Source of the DNA: Methanococcus maripaludis C5
Lineage (GTDB): Archaea > AGJL01 > Methanococci > Methanococcales > Methanococcaceae
Reading direction: 5' to 3'
Length of the DNA stretch: 64,000 nt
NCBI RefSeq assembly: GCF_000016125.1
Contig: NC_009135.1
Location: forward strand, 372,001-436,000
Below are positions 36,964 through 46,548 of the stretch, in pieces (position 1 is the stretch's first letter; each line of letters begins with the position of its first letter). A model generated the notes under the pieces. It saw only the letters and a program-made list of their open reading frames with translations, was not told where the DNA came from and searched no databases. The translations under genes were made by a program, and so were the position numbers.

Positions 36964-38007
36964 TTATTTTAAGTAGTTTTCGATAATTATTCCTTTTTTA
37001 TCACAGATATTTTTTAATTTTTTATAGAGTATTTCATCAATTTCAAAACCATTTTTCTTACCTTCACAGTTTCTAGCTTCAACGTCTCCAGGAATTAAAA
37101 TTTCTGAAGCTCCTTCAGAAAGGTTTGAATTTTTTATTTCATCAACTAAATAATCAGTTTTATCCAAAAATTCGCTTTTTTCACCGAAAAATTCAGGATT
37201 TATTGCAATAAAAAAGTCTCCTTTAGTACATTTTTCATCAGCCCGTGCAGTTCCTTTTACCTTTGTTCCAAGTTCTGCACCACCGATTGCAGAGAGAATT
37301 TCGACAGCCATTGCAATTCCGTATCCTTTAATTCCGCCAAATGGTAAAATACTACCTGCAAGTGCTTGATCCGGATCAGTTGTAATATTTCCATTGATAT
37401 CTACTGCTGCATTTTCTGGAAGTATTTTTCCAAGACGTTTTGCTTCAAAGATTTTGCCCCTTGCAACTGATGCTGTTGCCATATCCAATGAATATTTGTG
37501 TTTTTTTCCTTCGACGGCAATTGCAATTGGATTTGTTCCCAAAATTTTATCTTTTCCACCGTATGGTGCCATTGCAGGTTCAGTATTCGTAATTGCAATT
37601 CCAATCATTCCGTTTTTCGAAGCTCTTTCTGAATAATGCCCAGTAATTCCAAAGTGATTTGAATTATATGTAGCAACTGCACCAATTCCTACATTTTTCG
37701 CTTTTTCAACTGCTAAATCCATTGCCATTGCAGCTGTAACGTAACCCAATGCTAAATCCCCATTTATAGTTGCAGTTGCAGGGCTTTCCTTTTCAATTTT
37801 TATATTGGGGTCAATTTTTATATTTTGAGTTTCAAGGCCAATTATTGTTTGTGGAAATCTTCCAATACCGTGTGAAGTAAATCCTTTTAAGTCTGCTTCA
37901 GTGTAAATTTCAGCAGTAATTTTTGCATGTTCTTCTTGAACGCCGTATGCCATTAAAATATCAGAAAGTAACTTTTTTTCCCCTTCAGGAGTAATTATAT
38001 GCACCAT
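36964..38007 (-). CDS. comC: L-sulfolactate / malate dehydrogenase
   Basis: NAD(P)-dependent dehydrogenase of the Ldh2/MDH2 (YlbC) family, about 347 residues. Motifs: GFTSHGIGRFP with the conserved SHG, NHFGITGHYSE, and GGIKGYGIAMAVEIL. In methanogens one such enzyme is ComC, acting in coenzyme M synthesis; others reduce oxaloacetate. The substrate cannot be read with certainty. Start ATG at 38007; GGAGGA precedes it. It follows endA by 18 bases. Confidence 0.8.
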   Translation of the reverse strand: MVHIITPEGEKKLLSDILMAYGVQEEHAKITAEIYTEADLKGFTSHGIGRFPQTIIGLETQNIKIDPNIKIEKESPATATINGDLALGYVTAAMAMDLAVEKAKNVGIGAVATYNSNHFGITGHYSERASKNGMIGIAITNTEPAMAPYGGKDKILGTNPIAIAVEGKKHKYSLDMATASVARGKIFEAKRLGKILPENAAVDINGNITTDPDQALAGSILPFGGIKGYGIAMAVEILSAIGGAELGTKVKGTARADEKCTKGDFFIAINPEFFGEKSEFLDKTDYLVDEIKNSNLSEGASEILIPGDVEARNCEGKKNGFEIDEILYKKLKNICDKKGIIIENYLK

Positions 38008-38025
38008 ATATGATTCCTCCAATAA

Positions 38026-38556
38026 TTAAAGCTTTAAATATCCCATGTTATAGTAAACGACGCTTCCATCAGCATCAACTATCGCAATAATTAATTCTTT
38101 TCTAACTGAGTGTGCAACCCTAACAAATCCAGTAATTTCTGAAATTTCACAAGGAATTTCTTCTGAGAACACTTTTACAAGGTATCTCGAGTGAATTTCA
38201 TCAATATTGCTTCTTTCGTAAAGTCTAAAATCAGAGCCGTATTTTAAACCAGTTCGAACAGTATATCCTCTGTTTCTGAGGTCTTTATATGCCAAATATC
38301 GAATGCACAATTTTCTATCGATATTCTGTGCGACATCGTATACTTCTTCAAATGAAAGCAGTTTATTTTTTTTATCTTTCAAAGATATCCAGTTTTTTGA
38401 TACGAGGTAGAGCCCCTCTACAAATGAGAGCGACAAAAAATTTTCGTGAAGTTCTCCGTATCTTTTTTCGTTTAAACGGGATATTCCATCTTTATCGTAA
38501 ATCACAATTCTCTCGTCCGAGAGTTTTGCAGGTATTGTCTTTTTAGGTTTCGCCAT
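38026..38556 (-). CDS. endA: tRNA-splicing endonuclease
   Basis: Homotetrameric-type archaeal intron endonuclease, 176 residues. The catalytic triad is visible as Tyr113 (DFRLYER), His122 (IHSRYLVKV) and Lys153 (SVRKELIIAIVDADG). It cuts bulge-helix-bulge motifs in pre-tRNA. RBS TGAGGAAA. Divergent from aRF1, with an 18-bp palindrome in the shared promoter. Confidence 0.96.
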   Translation of the reverse strand: MAKPKKTIPAKLSDERIVIYDKDGISRLNEKRYGELHENFLSLSFVEGLYLVSKNWISLKDKKNKLLSFEEVYDVAQNIDRKLCIRYLAYKDLRNRGYTVRTGLKYGSDFRLYERSNIDEIHSRYLVKVFSEEIPCEISEITGFVRVAHSVRKELIIAIVDADGSVVYYNMGYLKL

Positions 38557-38745
38557 TATATTTCCTCAAATTAAAAATAAAAATATCAGAATAAAAAACA
38601 TGTATCTAATATATAATAGAGAAAACTATATATAGTTTTTAAAAATATTCAATATAATTCAAGCTTACACGTGATTTTAAATCCATTTCTCTTAATTTAC
38701 GGAAATTGGCATATACAAACGCGAAGACTATTTTAAGGTGGATAT
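38557..38745. promoter_or_regulatory. Divergent promoter endA / aRF1 with 18-bp palindrome
   Basis: AAAACTATATATAGTTTT (38622-38639) is a perfect palindrome embedding a symmetric TATA sequence. It could recruit TBP for both directions or be a regulator site. Confidence 0.5.
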
Positions 38746-40005
38746 ATGAGCGGAAATTCATCAACTGATATGTATTTATTCAAAAAATCCTTGAAGGAAC
38801 TTAAAGGTAAAAAGGGTAAAGGAACAGAGCTTATAAGCGTTTATGTTCCTGCAGGAAGGAGGCTTTCTGATATTTCCCAGTATTTAAGGCAGGAGCTTTC
38901 TCAATCCTCAAATATTAAAAGCAAAACAACAATGAAAAACGTACAATCTGCAATCGAGGTAATTTTGCAGAGATTAAAGCTTTTAAAGGAACCTCTCGAA
39001 ATGGGGGTAATTATATTTGCAGGAATGATTCCAAGAGGAGGTCCAGGAACTGAAAAGATGGAAGTTTACGTGCTGGAACCTCCTGAACCTGTAAAAACAT
39101 TTGTTTATCGGTGTGATTCTTTATTCTACACCGACCCACTCGAAGACTTTATTCAGGATACTGAAGTTTACGGTGTAATTTTAGTCGATAGAAATGAGGC
39201 TACAATAGGTACTGTCAAGGGAAAAACGATAACTGTTCTAAAAAAACTTACCAGTGGAGTTCCTGGTAAGTTTAAGGCAGGAGGTCAGTCTGCAAGAAGG
39301 CTAGAGAGACTTATCGATGATGCTGCACACCAGTTCATGGTAAGAATTGGGGAATATGCAACAGAATCATTCATGCCGATTTTAGAAGAGAAAAAATTAA
39401 AAGGTCTTCTTTTAGGGGGCCCGGGAAATACTAAAAACGAATTTGCTGAAAAAGACTACCTTCACCACGAATTAAAGAAAAAAATCATCGATACATTTGA
39501 TTTGTGTTACACTGAGGAATTTGGAATAAGGGAACTTTTGGATAAAGCATCTGACCTTTTAAGAGACCTTGATTTGATGAAAGAGAAAAATTTAATCCAG
39601 AAATTCTTCAAAGAGCTTATAAAAGATGATGGTGGGCTTTCAGCTTACGGTGAAGCTCAGGTAATGAAATATCTTGAAATGGGTGCAATTGATACGCTCA
39701 TTGTTACTGAGGACATTGGAATTACAAGGGTTACTGTAAAATGTAACAACTGCGACTATGCCCAAGAAGTAAACGTAAAAACAAACGAAATGTTCAAATT
39801 TGAAGAACAGTTGAAAACCAAAGCATGTCCAACATGTGGTGGTGCAATGTATATTGATGAAGAGAAAGATATTATCGAACATCTATCAGACCTCTGCCAT
39901 ATGCACAATACGGATATAATCGTTGTTTCAACCGACACGGAAGAAGGAAGCCAGATTTCAAGGGCATTCAAAGGGATGGCTGCAATTTTACGGTATAAAT
40001 TGTAA
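38746..40005 (+). CDS. prf1: Peptide chain release factor aRF1
   Basis: Terminates translation at all three stop codons, 419 residues. Stop-codon recognition motifs NIKS (56-59) and YRCDSLF (121-127), and the catalytic GGQ (179-181), are in the expected order. A C-terminal zinc-binding part has CNNCDYAQ and CPTCGG. RBS AAGGTGG. Single gene unit divergent from endA. Confidence 0.97.
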   Translation: MSGNSSTDMYLFKKSLKELKGKKGKGTELISVYVPAGRRLSDISQYLRQELSQSSNIKSKTTMKNVQSAIEVILQRLKLLKEPLEMGVIIFAGMIPRGGPGTEKMEVYVLEPPEPVKTFVYRCDSLFYTDPLEDFIQDTEVYGVILVDRNEATIGTVKGKTITVLKKLTSGVPGKFKAGGQSARRLERLIDDAAHQFMVRIGEYATESFMPILEEKKLKGLLLGGPGNTKNEFAEKDYLHHELKKKIIDTFDLCYTEEFGIRELLDKASDLLRDLDLMKEKNLIQKFFKELIKDDGGLSAYGEAQVMKYLEMGAIDTLIVTEDIGITRVTVKCNNCDYAQEVNVKTNEMFKFEEQLKTKACPTCGGAMYIDEEKDIIEHLSDLCHMHNTDIIVVSTDTEEGSQISRAFKGMAAILRYKL

Positions 40006-40067
40006 TTATTCTAAAATTACTTTAAACTATTTTTAAATGATTCTTTTAAGTTACTGGGGGAATATAC

Positions 40068-40466
40068 ATGTTTTTTGAATATTCAATTAAAACCGATAAA
40101 AGAGAGTCGTTAGTGGATATTTCTAACAATATTTTAAATGCGGTTACAAAATCAAATATAAAAAATGGGATTGCAATAGTTTTCACACCCCACACGACGT
40201 CTGCAATAACAATCAATGAAAATGCAGACCCTGCTGTAAAAAAAGACATTGTTAAATTTTTACATGAAAAAATCCCTGAAAATTATGGATTTTCACATTA
40301 TGAGGGAAATTCTGATGCACACTTAAAAAGCTCTTTTTTTGGACCATCTTTAACGTTGATAATAAACGATGGAGAAGTAATTCTTGGAACCTGGCAGGGA
40401 GTTTATTTTTGTGAGTTTGACGGGCCAAGAAGCAGGAAATTTTACGTAAAAATAATGAAAGACTGA
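40068..40466 (+). CDS. YjbQ-family (UPF0047) protein
   Basis: 132 residues of the YjbQ family, beta-rich trimer fold. Conserved FTPHTTSAITINENADPAV, FSHYEGNSDAHLKSSFFGPS and GTWQGVYFCEFDGPR are typical. Some members can join HMP-PP and thiazole phosphate in vitro, hence the name secondary thiamine-phosphate synthase; the true role is unsettled. RBS GGGGGAAT. Confidence 0.92.
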   Translation: MFFEYSIKTDKRESLVDISNNILNAVTKSNIKNGIAIVFTPHTTSAITINENADPAVKKDIVKFLHEKIPENYGFSHYEGNSDAHLKSSFFGPSLTLIINDGEVILGTWQGVYFCEFDGPRSRKFYVKIMKD

Positions 40467-40574
40467 ATAAAATGGTAAAATTTAAGTAAATAATTTATAC
40501 TGGAATTTTATAAAACTAATCTGAAACGTTTAATTTTTGAAAAATTAATTAAAAAATTTATTTTTGGTGAAAAG

Positions 40575-41066
40575 ATGATTGCTACAATTCAAACAACACT
40601 CGGAACAATAAAAATAGAATTATTTAAAGAAAAAGCACCAATAACTGTTGAAAACTTCAAAAAATACGCAGAAACTGGCTTTTACGAAGGAACAATATTC
40701 CACAGAGTTATACAAAGTTTCATGGTTCAAGGTGGCGGATTTACAAAAGATGGCGTTCAAAAAGAAACAATGCCGGAAATTAAAAACGAAGCTAAAAACG
40801 GACTCTCAAACAAAAGAGGAACTATCGCAATGGCTAGAACCAACGTTGTAGATTCAGCAACAAGCCAGTTCTTCATAAACACGGTTGAAAACATGTTTTT
40901 AAACTACAAAAATGATGCAAACTACGGTTACGCAGTATTTGGTGAAATGACCGAAGGTTTTGAGGTACTTGACAAAATTGCAGCAGTTAAAACTGGAAAC
41001 AAAGGATACTTCGCAGACTGGCCAGTCGAAGACGTAATTATTGAAAAAGTTACAATCGAAGAATAA
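40575..41066 (+). CDS. Cyclophilin-type peptidyl-prolyl isomerase (cytoplasmic)
   Basis: 163 residues, a complete cyclophilin: FHRVIQSFMVQGGGF, RGTIAMARTNVVDSATSQFFIN, and YAVFGEMTEGFEVLDKI contain the catalytic Arg, Gln and Phe positions. It has no signal peptide, so it acts in the cytoplasm. RBS TGGTGA. The next gene is a very similar exported copy. Confidence 0.95.
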   Translation: MIATIQTTLGTIKIELFKEKAPITVENFKKYAETGFYEGTIFHRVIQSFMVQGGGFTKDGVQKETMPEIKNEAKNGLSNKRGTIAMARTNVVDSATSQFFINTVENMFLNYKNDANYGYAVFGEMTEGFEVLDKIAAVKTGNKGYFADWPVEDVIIEKVTIEE

Positions 41067-41106
41067 TTATTTTTTTACTTATTTTATTTAGTATTCTGGT
41101 GAAAAT

Positions 41107-41706
41107 ATGGATTTTAAAAACGTTATTTTCATGAGTGTGGCATCAATAGTTCTTTTAACCAGTTTTGCAGGTTGTACCAAAGATTCATCAAACACTGACG
41201 AAACGGGTGAAATTGTTCATGCAACAATTCAGACGAATTATGGAAACATGAATTTTGAACTCGATCTTGATAAAGCACCGATAACTGTTGAAAACTTCAA
41301 AACGTACGTAGAATCAGGATTTTACGAAGGAACGATCTTCCACAGGGTAATCAGTGATTTTATGATTCAGGGTGGCGGATTTACCGTAAACGGAACTAAA
41401 AAAGAAACACTCGATCCAATCAAAAATGAAGCAGATAATGGACTTTCAAACAAAAGAGGAACTATCGCAATGGCTAGAACCAGTGTTGTAGATTCAGCAA
41501 CAAGTCAGTTCTTCATAAACACTGTTGACAATTCATTCTTGGATTATCAAAATAATCAAAATTACGGTTACGCAGTATTTGGTGAAATGACCGAAGGTTT
41601 TGATGTTCTTGAGAAAATCGAAAATGTAGCTACTGCAAATAACGGGCAGTATCAAAACTGGCCTGTTGAAGATGTAATCATTGAAAAAGTAATAATTGAA
41701 GAGTAA
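41107..41706 (+). CDS. Cyclophilin-type peptidyl-prolyl isomerase (lipoprotein)
   Basis: 199 residues: a signal peptide with lipobox SFAGC (Cys23), a short linker, then a cyclophilin domain nearly identical in its core (RGTIAMARTSVVDSATSQFFIN). It should fold extracytoplasmic proteins while anchored in the membrane. Long DNA stretches match the preceding gene almost base for base, pointing to a recent duplication or gene conversion. RBS CTGGTGA. Confidence 0.95.
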   Translation: MDFKNVIFMSVASIVLLTSFAGCTKDSSNTDETGEIVHATIQTNYGNMNFELDLDKAPITVENFKTYVESGFYEGTIFHRVISDFMIQGGGFTVNGTKKETLDPIKNEADNGLSNKRGTIAMARTSVVDSATSQFFINTVDNSFLDYQNNQNYGYAVFGEMTEGFDVLEKIENVATANNGQYQNWPVEDVIIEKVIIEE

Positions 41707-41748
41707 TTAAAAAATAGATTAATATTTAATTTTTTTATTTATTTTAAC

Positions 41749-43890
41749 TTATTTTGCACGTTTTATTGAAAGCGAAACTCTCTTTTTATCAAAATCAATG
41801 TCCATCACCATAACATCGACGATATCCCCAACAGAGATTACATCAAGGGGATGTTTTATAAATCGGTCAGCAATTTCAGAAATATGTGCTAATCCATCAT
41901 GGTGAACTCCAATATCGATAAAAGCTCCGAAGTCAACAATATTTCTGACAGTTCCTTTTAAAATCATTCCTTCTTTTAAATCTTCAAGTTCTAAAACATC
42001 ACTTCTTAAAACTGGTTTTGGAAGGTCTTCTCTTGGATCTCTTCCAGGTTTTTCAAGTTCTTTAATTATATCCTCAAGTGTTGGGATTCCGCAATCCAGT
42101 TTTTCAGCCAATTTTTCAATGTCGATTTTTTCAGAAATTTTATCGATTTTTTTCTCTTTAATATCTTTTATCGAGATATTTAGCTCATTAAGTAAATTTT
42201 CTGCAATTTTGTATGATTCTGGGTGAACTCCAGTATTATCGAATAAATTTTTACCCTCAGGAATTCTCAAAAACCCTGCACACTGTTCAAATGCTTTTTT
42301 ACCAAGTTTACTTACTTTTAAAAGCTCTTTTCGGGATTCGAATTTTCCATTTTCCGATCGGTATATAACAATATTTTTTGCAATGCCAATATTAATCCCT
42401 GATACGTAATTTAATAGTGAAACCGATGCAGTATTTAAATCAACACCAACAGAGTTTACGGAAGATTCAACAACTGCGCTTAAACTTTCTGATAACTTTT
42501 TCTGGTTCATGTCGTGCTGGTACTGGCCAACTCCAATTGATTTTGGGTCAATTTTTACAAGTTCTGCTAATGGATCCTGGAGCCTTCTTGCAATTGAAAT
42601 TGCACTTCTAATTCCTACATCGTATTCTGGAAATTCTTCAGATCCAAGTTCAGATGCGGAATAAACAGAAGCTCCAGCTTCATTTACGATTACATAGTAG
42701 ACGTCTTTTACAACTTCTTTTAAAATTTCAGAAACAATATGTTCAGATTCTCTCGAAGCAGTCCCGTTTCCAATCGCGACAACATCGATATCGTGTTTTA
42801 TAATGAGTTCTTTAACCTGTTTTTTAGTTTCTGCAACTTTGTTATGTGGCTCTGTAGGGTAAACTACTGTTTTATCGAGAACTTTTCCGGTTTCGTCAAC
42901 TACTGCAATTTTACAGCCTGTTCTAAATGCTGGGTCCCATCCAAGCACGGTTTTATTTTTTATCGGCGGTTGTAATAACAATTGTTTTAAATTTTTTGAA
43001 AATACTTCAATTGCACCGTTTTCAGCCTTTTCTGTAATGTTATTCCTAATTTCTCTTTCAATTGATGGTGCAATCAATCTTTTGTAGCTGTCAATTACAG
43101 TATCTTTTAAAATTTCAGAAGTATCTGAGTTTTCCAAAAGTATATTTTTAAATATCCAATCTTGAATAAATTCAACAGGTGCATCGATTTTAACTTGTAA
43201 AAGTTTTTCTGATTCGCCCCTGTTTATTGCAAGGATTCTGTGGCCAGGAATTTTATTAACAGCTTCAGAATATTCGTAATACATTTCATATACTGATTTT
43301 TCATCCACATTTTTTGCTTTTACAGCAATAATTCCTTTTGAAAACGTGGTTTCACGGATAAATTTTCTGTAGTCTGCATTATCCGAAATTTCTTCTGCAA
43401 TAATATCTTTAGCACCAGAAATTGCATCTTCAATTGAATTAACTTCCAATTCTGGATTAATGAATTCTTTTGCAAGTTCTTTGATTGGTTTTTCTAAAAT
43501 CTGTTTTAAAATTAATTCTGATAGTGGTTTTAAACCCTTAATTTCTGCAATCGTTGCTCTTGTTTTTCTTTTTGGCCTGAATGGACGGTAAATATCTTCA
43601 AGTTCCGTTAAAAGTTCAGATTTTTCAATTTTTTGTTTCAATTCTTCTGTTAATTTGCCCTGTTCATCAATTAATTTTATAATTTGGGCTTTTTTATCTT
43701 CTAAATTTCTTAAATAAATTAATCTATCAAAAAATTTCCTCAAAACAACATCGTCAAGTGAACCTGTAGCTTCTTTTCTATATCTTGCGATAAATGGAAT
43801 TGTATTTCCTTCATCAATTAAGTTAACCGTGTTTTCGACTTGAAATGTTTTTAAATTAAATTCTTTCTGCAATTTTTGAAAAATATCCAT
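41749..43890 (-). CDS. tex: Tex-family RNA-binding protein
   Basis: 713 residues. N-terminal Tex domain (TVNLIDEGNTIPFIARYRKEATG), YqgF/RNase H-like domain (LGWDPAFRTGCKIAVVDETGKVLD), helix-hairpin-helix (VDLNTASVSLLNYVSGI) and C-terminal S1 domain (MILKGTVRNIVDFGAFIDIGVHHDGLAHIS). It binds nucleic acid and may act at stalled transcription or translation. RBS AGAGGGAT. Archaeal members are uncommon, so ancestral transfer from bacteria is possible. Confidence 0.93.
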   Translation of the reverse strand: MDIFQKLQKEFNLKTFQVENTVNLIDEGNTIPFIARYRKEATGSLDDVVLRKFFDRLIYLRNLEDKKAQIIKLIDEQGKLTEELKQKIEKSELLTELEDIYRPFRPKRKTRATIAEIKGLKPLSELILKQILEKPIKELAKEFINPELEVNSIEDAISGAKDIIAEEISDNADYRKFIRETTFSKGIIAVKAKNVDEKSVYEMYYEYSEAVNKIPGHRILAINRGESEKLLQVKIDAPVEFIQDWIFKNILLENSDTSEILKDTVIDSYKRLIAPSIEREIRNNITEKAENGAIEVFSKNLKQLLLQPPIKNKTVLGWDPAFRTGCKIAVVDETGKVLDKTVVYPTEPHNKVAETKKQVKELIIKHDIDVVAIGNGTASRESEHIVSEILKEVVKDVYYVIVNEAGASVYSASELGSEEFPEYDVGIRSAISIARRLQDPLAELVKIDPKSIGVGQYQHDMNQKKLSESLSAVVESSVNSVGVDLNTASVSLLNYVSGINIGIAKNIVIYRSENGKFESRKELLKVSKLGKKAFEQCAGFLRIPEGKNLFDNTGVHPESYKIAENLLNELNISIKDIKEKKIDKISEKIDIEKLAEKLDCGIPTLEDIIKELEKPGRDPREDLPKPVLRSDVLELEDLKEGMILKGTVRNIVDFGAFIDIGVHHDGLAHISEIADRFIKHPLDVISVGDIVDVMVMDIDFDKKRVSLSIKRAK

Positions 43891-43940
43891 AATAATCCCT
43901 CTAAAAAAGTAATTAATATACTAATATGATTTTCGAAAAA

Positions 43941-45267
<1,327 letters not shown>

Positions 45268-45274
<7 letters not shown>

Positions 45275-46215
45275 TTGTGAACATAGCCTTCTAATTCCAT
45301 GGATTTTCCATCAACCGTTTTTCCAGATTCTACGACTTTTCCAATTTTTGTTACTGAATTTACATCTTTTAATTTTTCTTCGGCCATTTTAAAATTGGTG
45401 GTGGTAAAAAGCAGTTCAAATTCTTCACCACTGTTTAAAACTGTGTTTAATAAATCCATATTGAATTTTTCGCAGAATTCAACAACATCTTTTGAAACGG
45501 AGTTTAATAACTTTTTTGAATTTATTTCAAAGTTTCCAGTATAATTTAAATCTTTTGAAAGCCCATCTGAAATATCACAGCATGAAGTAATCGTATTATT
45601 TAATAAAAGCCCATCTTTAACTCTAGCTTTAGGTTCTGCAAGTTTTTTTAGGATTTCAGGAAATTCTGACATTGTTTTTTCAAATTCTATATTTCCTAAA
45701 ATTCCTTTATCTTTCATTTCAAGAAGTTTTAAAGCACAAGCGACTTTTCCAACGTCACCGGTGATACAGATATCTTCCCCGATAATTCCGCCACGATATA
45801 TCGGATTATCAGTAATTCCAAATGCAGTTCCAGATAGCGTTAATTCCGGCGCTTTGTTTGTGTCACCGCCTGCAATAGGGCATTCGTACTCTTTTGAAAT
45901 AAAATTTATTCCTTTTGACATTTCATCGATAAAGTTTTTGTCCGGACTATCAAAACCCATTGATATTACCATTCCAAGTGGTTTTGCACACATTGCGGCA
46001 ATATCTGATACATTTGCAGTAACAACCCTCATTCCAATCTGAAACGGTGTTAGAATACTTGGAAAATGTGTCGATTTAAACATCATATCGGTAGTTACAA
46101 CTAAATGCTGATTTTCAGATTTAAAAACAGCACAGTCATCCCCAATTCCCTTTTCAACGCCATTCGAATAGGAAAGATTCTTTAAAATAATTTTAATGAT
46201 ATCAAGTTCATTCAT
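45268..46215 (-). CDS. thiL: Thiamine-monophosphate kinase
   Basis: Makes thiamine pyrophosphate from the monophosphate, about 315 residues. Motifs: GIGDDCAVF near the N-terminus, VVTTDMMFKSTHF, MCAKPLGMVIS, GGDTNKAPELTLSGTAFG, and CDISDGLSKDL. Start ATG at 46215 behind AGGAAC. Separate from thiM-thiE and followed by the archaeosortase-like gene, with which it overlaps. Confidence 0.95.
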
Positions 46216-46332
46216 TTTTGTTCCTGTTTTCAAAAGTTTGATAGTTTTTATGGAAACCCTCTTTAAAATATTTAGCTAAAAATTAATGTCGTATTTAAAA
46301 ACCTGAACCAGATAAATTCTAATTTTACAATC

Positions 46333-46342
46333 ACATTTATAT
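46333..46342 (+). promoter_or_regulatory. TATA box of the C/D sRNA transcript
   Basis: ATTTATATAC, with transcription expected to begin near 46364, before a hairpin leader and the C/D RNA. Confidence 0.5.
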
Positions 46343-46373
46343 ACTGAATCCGAGATACTAATGATGCAATTGA

Positions 46374-46401
46374 CGCATAAAGACCAAATGTTCTTTTTAT
46401 G
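46374..46401 (+). repeat. Hairpin in the leader before the C/D sRNA
   Basis: GCATAAAGA and TCTTTTTATGC can pair (two extra T's bulged) around an 8-base loop, within the predicted transcript just before the C/D element. Confidence 0.5.
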
Positions 46402-46403
46402 CA

Positions 46404-46465
46404 CTTGGTGGATGATGAACGGAGTAGCTTCTGATTTATGACGAAAGATGGGCGAGCTGACACCA
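46404..46465 (+). ncRNA. C/D box sRNA (2'-O-methylation guide)
   Basis: Complete archaeal C/D layout of 62 bases: terminal stem TTGGTG/CACCAA (6 perfect pairs), box C ATGATGA (46411-46417), 12-base guide, box D' CTGA (46430-46433), 3-base link, box C' ATGACGA (46437-46443), 12-base guide, box D CTGA (46456-46459). Spacers of exactly 12 bases are canonical. It guides fibrillarin/Nop5/L7Ae. By the rule of five, the targets are the U in AAGCUACUCCGU (fifth base) and the C in CUCGCCCAUCUU (fifth base). Target RNAs were not identified. Confidence 0.88.
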
Positions 46466-46472
46466 ATTTTTT
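46466..46472 (+). terminator. T-tract terminator of the C/D sRNA
   Basis: Seven consecutive T's directly after the terminal stem. Confidence 0.6.
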
Positions 46473-46487
46473 TATTCTGAAAAGCTA

Positions 46488-46498
46488 AATTTTTATAT
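46488..46498 (+). promoter_or_regulatory. TATA box of the radical SAM gene
   Basis: TTTTTATATCT lies about 50 bases before the ATG, separate from the sRNA promoter. Confidence 0.45.
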
Positions 46499-46548
46499 CT
46501 CTTCTTTTAACTACTAGATTTTATTTTATTCTTCATTTTGGCGGTAAA

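Noticed and set aside
46351-46380. A second possible C/D sRNA (ATGATGC followed by TTGAC).
   Set aside because: Box C lacks its last A, no CTGA D or D' box and no terminal stem follow; the region is better read as a hairpin leader.
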